DNA of 64,000 bases from Streptomyces bicolor (GTDB taxonomy: Bacteria; Actinomycetota; Actinomycetes; Streptomycetales; Streptomycetaceae): positions 321,161 to 385,160 of the forward strand of contig NZ_JOFS01000002.1 in NCBI RefSeq assembly GCF_000719285.1. The letters run 5' to 3'. Below are positions 62,646 to 64,000 of this stretch, piece by piece. Numbering within the stretch: the stretch's first letter is position 1; each line of letters starts with the position of its first letter. The position numbers and the translations under genes are program-made. The notes below the pieces were generated by a model that did no database searches, was not told where the DNA came from, and worked only from the letters and a program-made list of their open reading frames with translations.

Positions 62646-62667
62646 ACAAACCATCTTGACTGTTTGT
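62646..62667. promoter_or_regulatory. Palindromic site near the second TetR gene
   Basis: ACAAAC (62646-62651) and GTTTGT (62662-62667) are perfect inverted arms 10 bp apart, resembling an A/T-rich ARE-like element. It lies 169-190 bp upstream of the TetR start and could serve that gene or the divergent regulator. Confidence 0.5.
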
Positions 62668-62830
62668 CAGCCTCTTGCCTGGTCAGGCGCGGGCGAGGGG
62701 TGCGCACGAGGGGGTGCGGCAGGTGACCATCATTTGCCTGCAGTTTCGCTGAACTACGCCTGATAGGCCCTGATTTGACGTTCCGTTGAACGTCATTTGG
62801 GACAGCGGCCCATTGACCTGATTCTCATTG

Positions 62831-62853
62831 ACATACCGGAGGATCGGTTTGTA
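62831..62853. promoter_or_regulatory. ARE-like site upstream of the response regulator
   Basis: ACATACCG (62831-62838) and CGGTTTGT (62845-62852) form inverted arms 6 bp apart (one mismatch when compared as ACAAACCG). This is close to the ARE consensus. It lies 64 bp before the response regulator start and is a likely target of one of the two ArpA-like proteins. Confidence 0.65.
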
Positions 62854-62916
62854 GGTTTCCTGTGTCTGTTCAGAAAGCGAATGATTCAGACAAAGCTGGA
62901 CGAGCTAGGGGGACTA

Positions 62917-63645
62917 ATGAGCCAGCGTGCTACGAATCTGAAGGAGCCTCACATACCGGCTCCTCGCCGTGGGGAGGTGACAGCCTGGCGCGTTCTCGTC
63001 GTGGAGAACGACGCAGCCGAGGCCGAAGCCCTGGTCCGCGCACTCAAGCGCCATGGCCATGAGGTGGACAGCGTCACCTCGGGCGGCGCCGCACTCCAGT
63101 CGTACGCGGACGCCGATCTCGTACTGATCGATCTCGAACTCCCCGATCTGGACGGGCTGGAGGTCTGCCGCGGCATACGGTCGACCTGTGACGTCCCGCT
63201 GATCGCCGTCACCGCACGCGGGTCGGAACTCGACCGTGTGCTCGGTCTGCAGGCGGGTGCCGACGACTACCTCGTCAAGCCCTACGGGTTCCGGGAACTC
63301 ATGGCGCGGATGGAGGCGGTCATGCGCCGCGTCCGGACTCCGGCGCCCACCACGAGGGTCGTCAGCCACGGACCGCTGCGGATCGACGCCGGCTCTCGCG
63401 AGGTCACCCTGCACGGACGTGCCGTGGACGTGACCCGCAAGGAGTTCGATCTGCTGTACATGCTCGCCTCCAACCCCGACACGGTCATTCCCCGCAAGCG
63501 CCTCATCCACCAGATCTGGGGCGACTCCTGGTCCCGGCGGACTGTTGACACACACGTCAGCAGTCTCCGCAGCAAGCTCGGCGGCAGTGGCTGGATCATC
63601 ACTGTGCGCGGCGTGGGTTTCCGATTCGGCGGGGTGAGCGGCTGA
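62917..63645 (+). CDS. Atypical OmpR-type response regulator (JadR1-like)
   Basis: The 242-residue protein has a receiver domain and a winged-helix DNA-binding domain (FDLLYMLASNPDTVIPRKRL, WSRRTVDTHVSSLRSKLGG). The phosphoacceptor Asp72 is in LVLIDLELPD, and the conserved Thr and Lys are in AVTARG and LVKPYG. Residue 31 is Asn in VLVVENDAAEAEAL where most regulators have Asp, so phosphorylation chemistry may be impaired. No sensor kinase is nearby. I chose the ATG at 62917 because AGGGGG precedes it; an ATG at 62881 is less well placed. In jad-type loci such proteins (JadR1) activate biosynthesis and sense the product. Confidence 0.88.
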   Translation: MSQRATNLKEPHIPAPRRGEVTAWRVLVVENDAAEAEALVRALKRHGHEVDSVTSGGAALQSYADADLVLIDLELPDLDGLEVCRGIRSTCDVPLIAVTARGSELDRVLGLQAGADDYLVKPYGFRELMARMEAVMRRVRTPAPTTRVVSHGPLRIDAGSREVTLHGRAVDVTRKEFDLLYMLASNPDTVIPRKRLIHQIWGDSWSRRTVDTHVSSLRSKLGGSGWIITVRGVGFRFGGVSG

Positions 63646-63684
63646 GAGCCCGAGGCGGCCCTTCAAGGGAGACGGTTGAAAAAG

Positions 63685-63711
63685 GGGCACCCCCCGGGCA
63701 GGGGGGTGCCC
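63685..63711 (+). terminator. Terminator after the response regulator
   Basis: GGGCACCCCCC pairs with GGGGGGTGCCC around GGGCA (11-bp stem), followed by TTCCTCATT. It lies 40 bp after the stop. A second palindrome CCCTTGAAGGG is near 63840. No gene is seen in 63646-63903. Confidence 0.7.
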
Positions 63712-63903
63712 TTCCTCATTGATGAGGTCATCTGGCGACTTGGCATTCCTCTGAAGTTTTTCGACCTTTCCGTGAAGTTGCTCGGACACAGGCGCACAGG
63801 GCCTGCGGAATCTGACCTGTTCCTGAAAGGAACGCCCTTGAAGGGCGACGAGGCGCGGACGAGGCTTTCAAGCACGGTCCGTGACGAATGAGGAGAACTC
63901 GTC

Positions 63904-64000
63904 GTGCGCAAGGTGCTCATCGCCAACCGTGGCGAAATCGCTGTCCGCGTGGCCCGGGCCTGCCGGGATGCCGGCATCGCGAGCGTGGCCGTCTACGCCG
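63904..64000 (+). CDS. Acyl-CoA carboxylase biotin carboxylase subunit, 5' end
   Basis: Only 32 codons are visible before the window ends. From a GTG (AGGAG 8 bp upstream) the protein reads [20 protein letters not shown], the highly conserved opening of biotin carboxylase subunits (AccA/PccA type). Such proteins make malonyl- or methylmalonyl-CoA. In the jadomycin cluster the equivalent gene (jadJ) stands next to jadR1 and supplies malonyl-CoA for the polyketide. The neighbouring regulators make that reading likely here, but the chain cannot be judged further. Confidence 0.88.
   Translation, partial: MRKVLIANRGEIAVRVARACRDAGIASVAVYA

Overview
The window is chromosomal DNA from a Streptomyces or very close relative. 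Base composition is very GC-rich, start codons include GTG and TTG, purine-rich ribosome sites are clear, and a rare TTA codon sits in a regulatory gene. The gene content also fits: a gamma-butyrolactone (GBL) signalling locus, a MelC1/MelC2 tyrosinase pair, a hexameric-type citrate synthase and many TetR regulators. I saw no rRNA, tRNA, CRISPR array, insertion sequence or phage integrase.

Left part (1-20.5 kb), mostly core metabolism and stress. A DUF937 fragment is followed by a ribose operon (rbsR-rbsA-rbsCB-rbsK-rbsD, minus strand) in which permease and binding protein are one polypeptide; two identical LacI-type operators sit upstream of rbsR. Then come a cupin protein, RecD2 helicase and citrate synthase. 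The gap after citrate synthase holds a copy of a dispersed repeat and a C-run hairpin array resembling 6C RNA. A copper operon (copZ-copA) with a CsoR-like palindrome, a divergent TetR/MMPL exporter pair with two operator copies, an alcohol dehydrogenase, a GNAT enzyme, a small HTH protein and an AraC regulator follow.

Middle part (20.6-40.7 kb). An inositol catabolism block (IolE/I-like, IolC, a Cgl0159-type aldolase-like protein, IolD, methylmalonate-semialdehyde dehydrogenase) has an unassigned gap between the aldolase-like gene and iolD, and no iolB. After an APC permease there is a compact RiPP-type operon on the minus strand: an unknown membrane protein, a 64-residue precursor ending in FNSCI (FxSxx-COOH), an FxsB-like radical SAM/SPASM enzyme, and an AAC(3)-family acyltransferase. 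Next are an extracellular hydrolase fused through a membrane helix to an ABC ATPase, its permease, a VWA lipoprotein, a long-chain acyl-CoA ligase and a GH26-like secreted hydrolase.

Polysaccharide region (40.7-50.1 kb). Eight minus-strand genes, most overlapping by 4 bp, encode an exopolysaccharide system: priming phosphoglycosyl transferase, two GT4 glycosyltransferases, O-antigen-ligase-like polymerase/ligase, MurJ/MviN-type flippase, polysaccharide deacetylase, Wzz-like protein and a GNAT protein.

Right part (50.1-64 kb). Five small secreted proteins include a tandem triplicate of an unrecognised family. They are followed by a GH16-like protein overlapping a VKOR gene, the tyrosinase pair (with a substituted copper-site residue), a DUF2087 protein and a 2-hydroxyacid dehydrogenase. 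The last 6 kb is a GBL locus: ArpA-like receptor, AfsA-like synthase, epimerase, SDR, second ArpA-like regulator, atypical OmpR-type regulator, then the 5' end of an acyl-CoA carboxylase biotin carboxylase gene. From what I know of the jadomycin cluster, this matches its regulatory flank (jadR3/W1/W2/W3/R2/R1/J), so a type II polyketide, angucycline-like cluster probably begins at the right edge. ARE-like palindromes precede both divergent control points.
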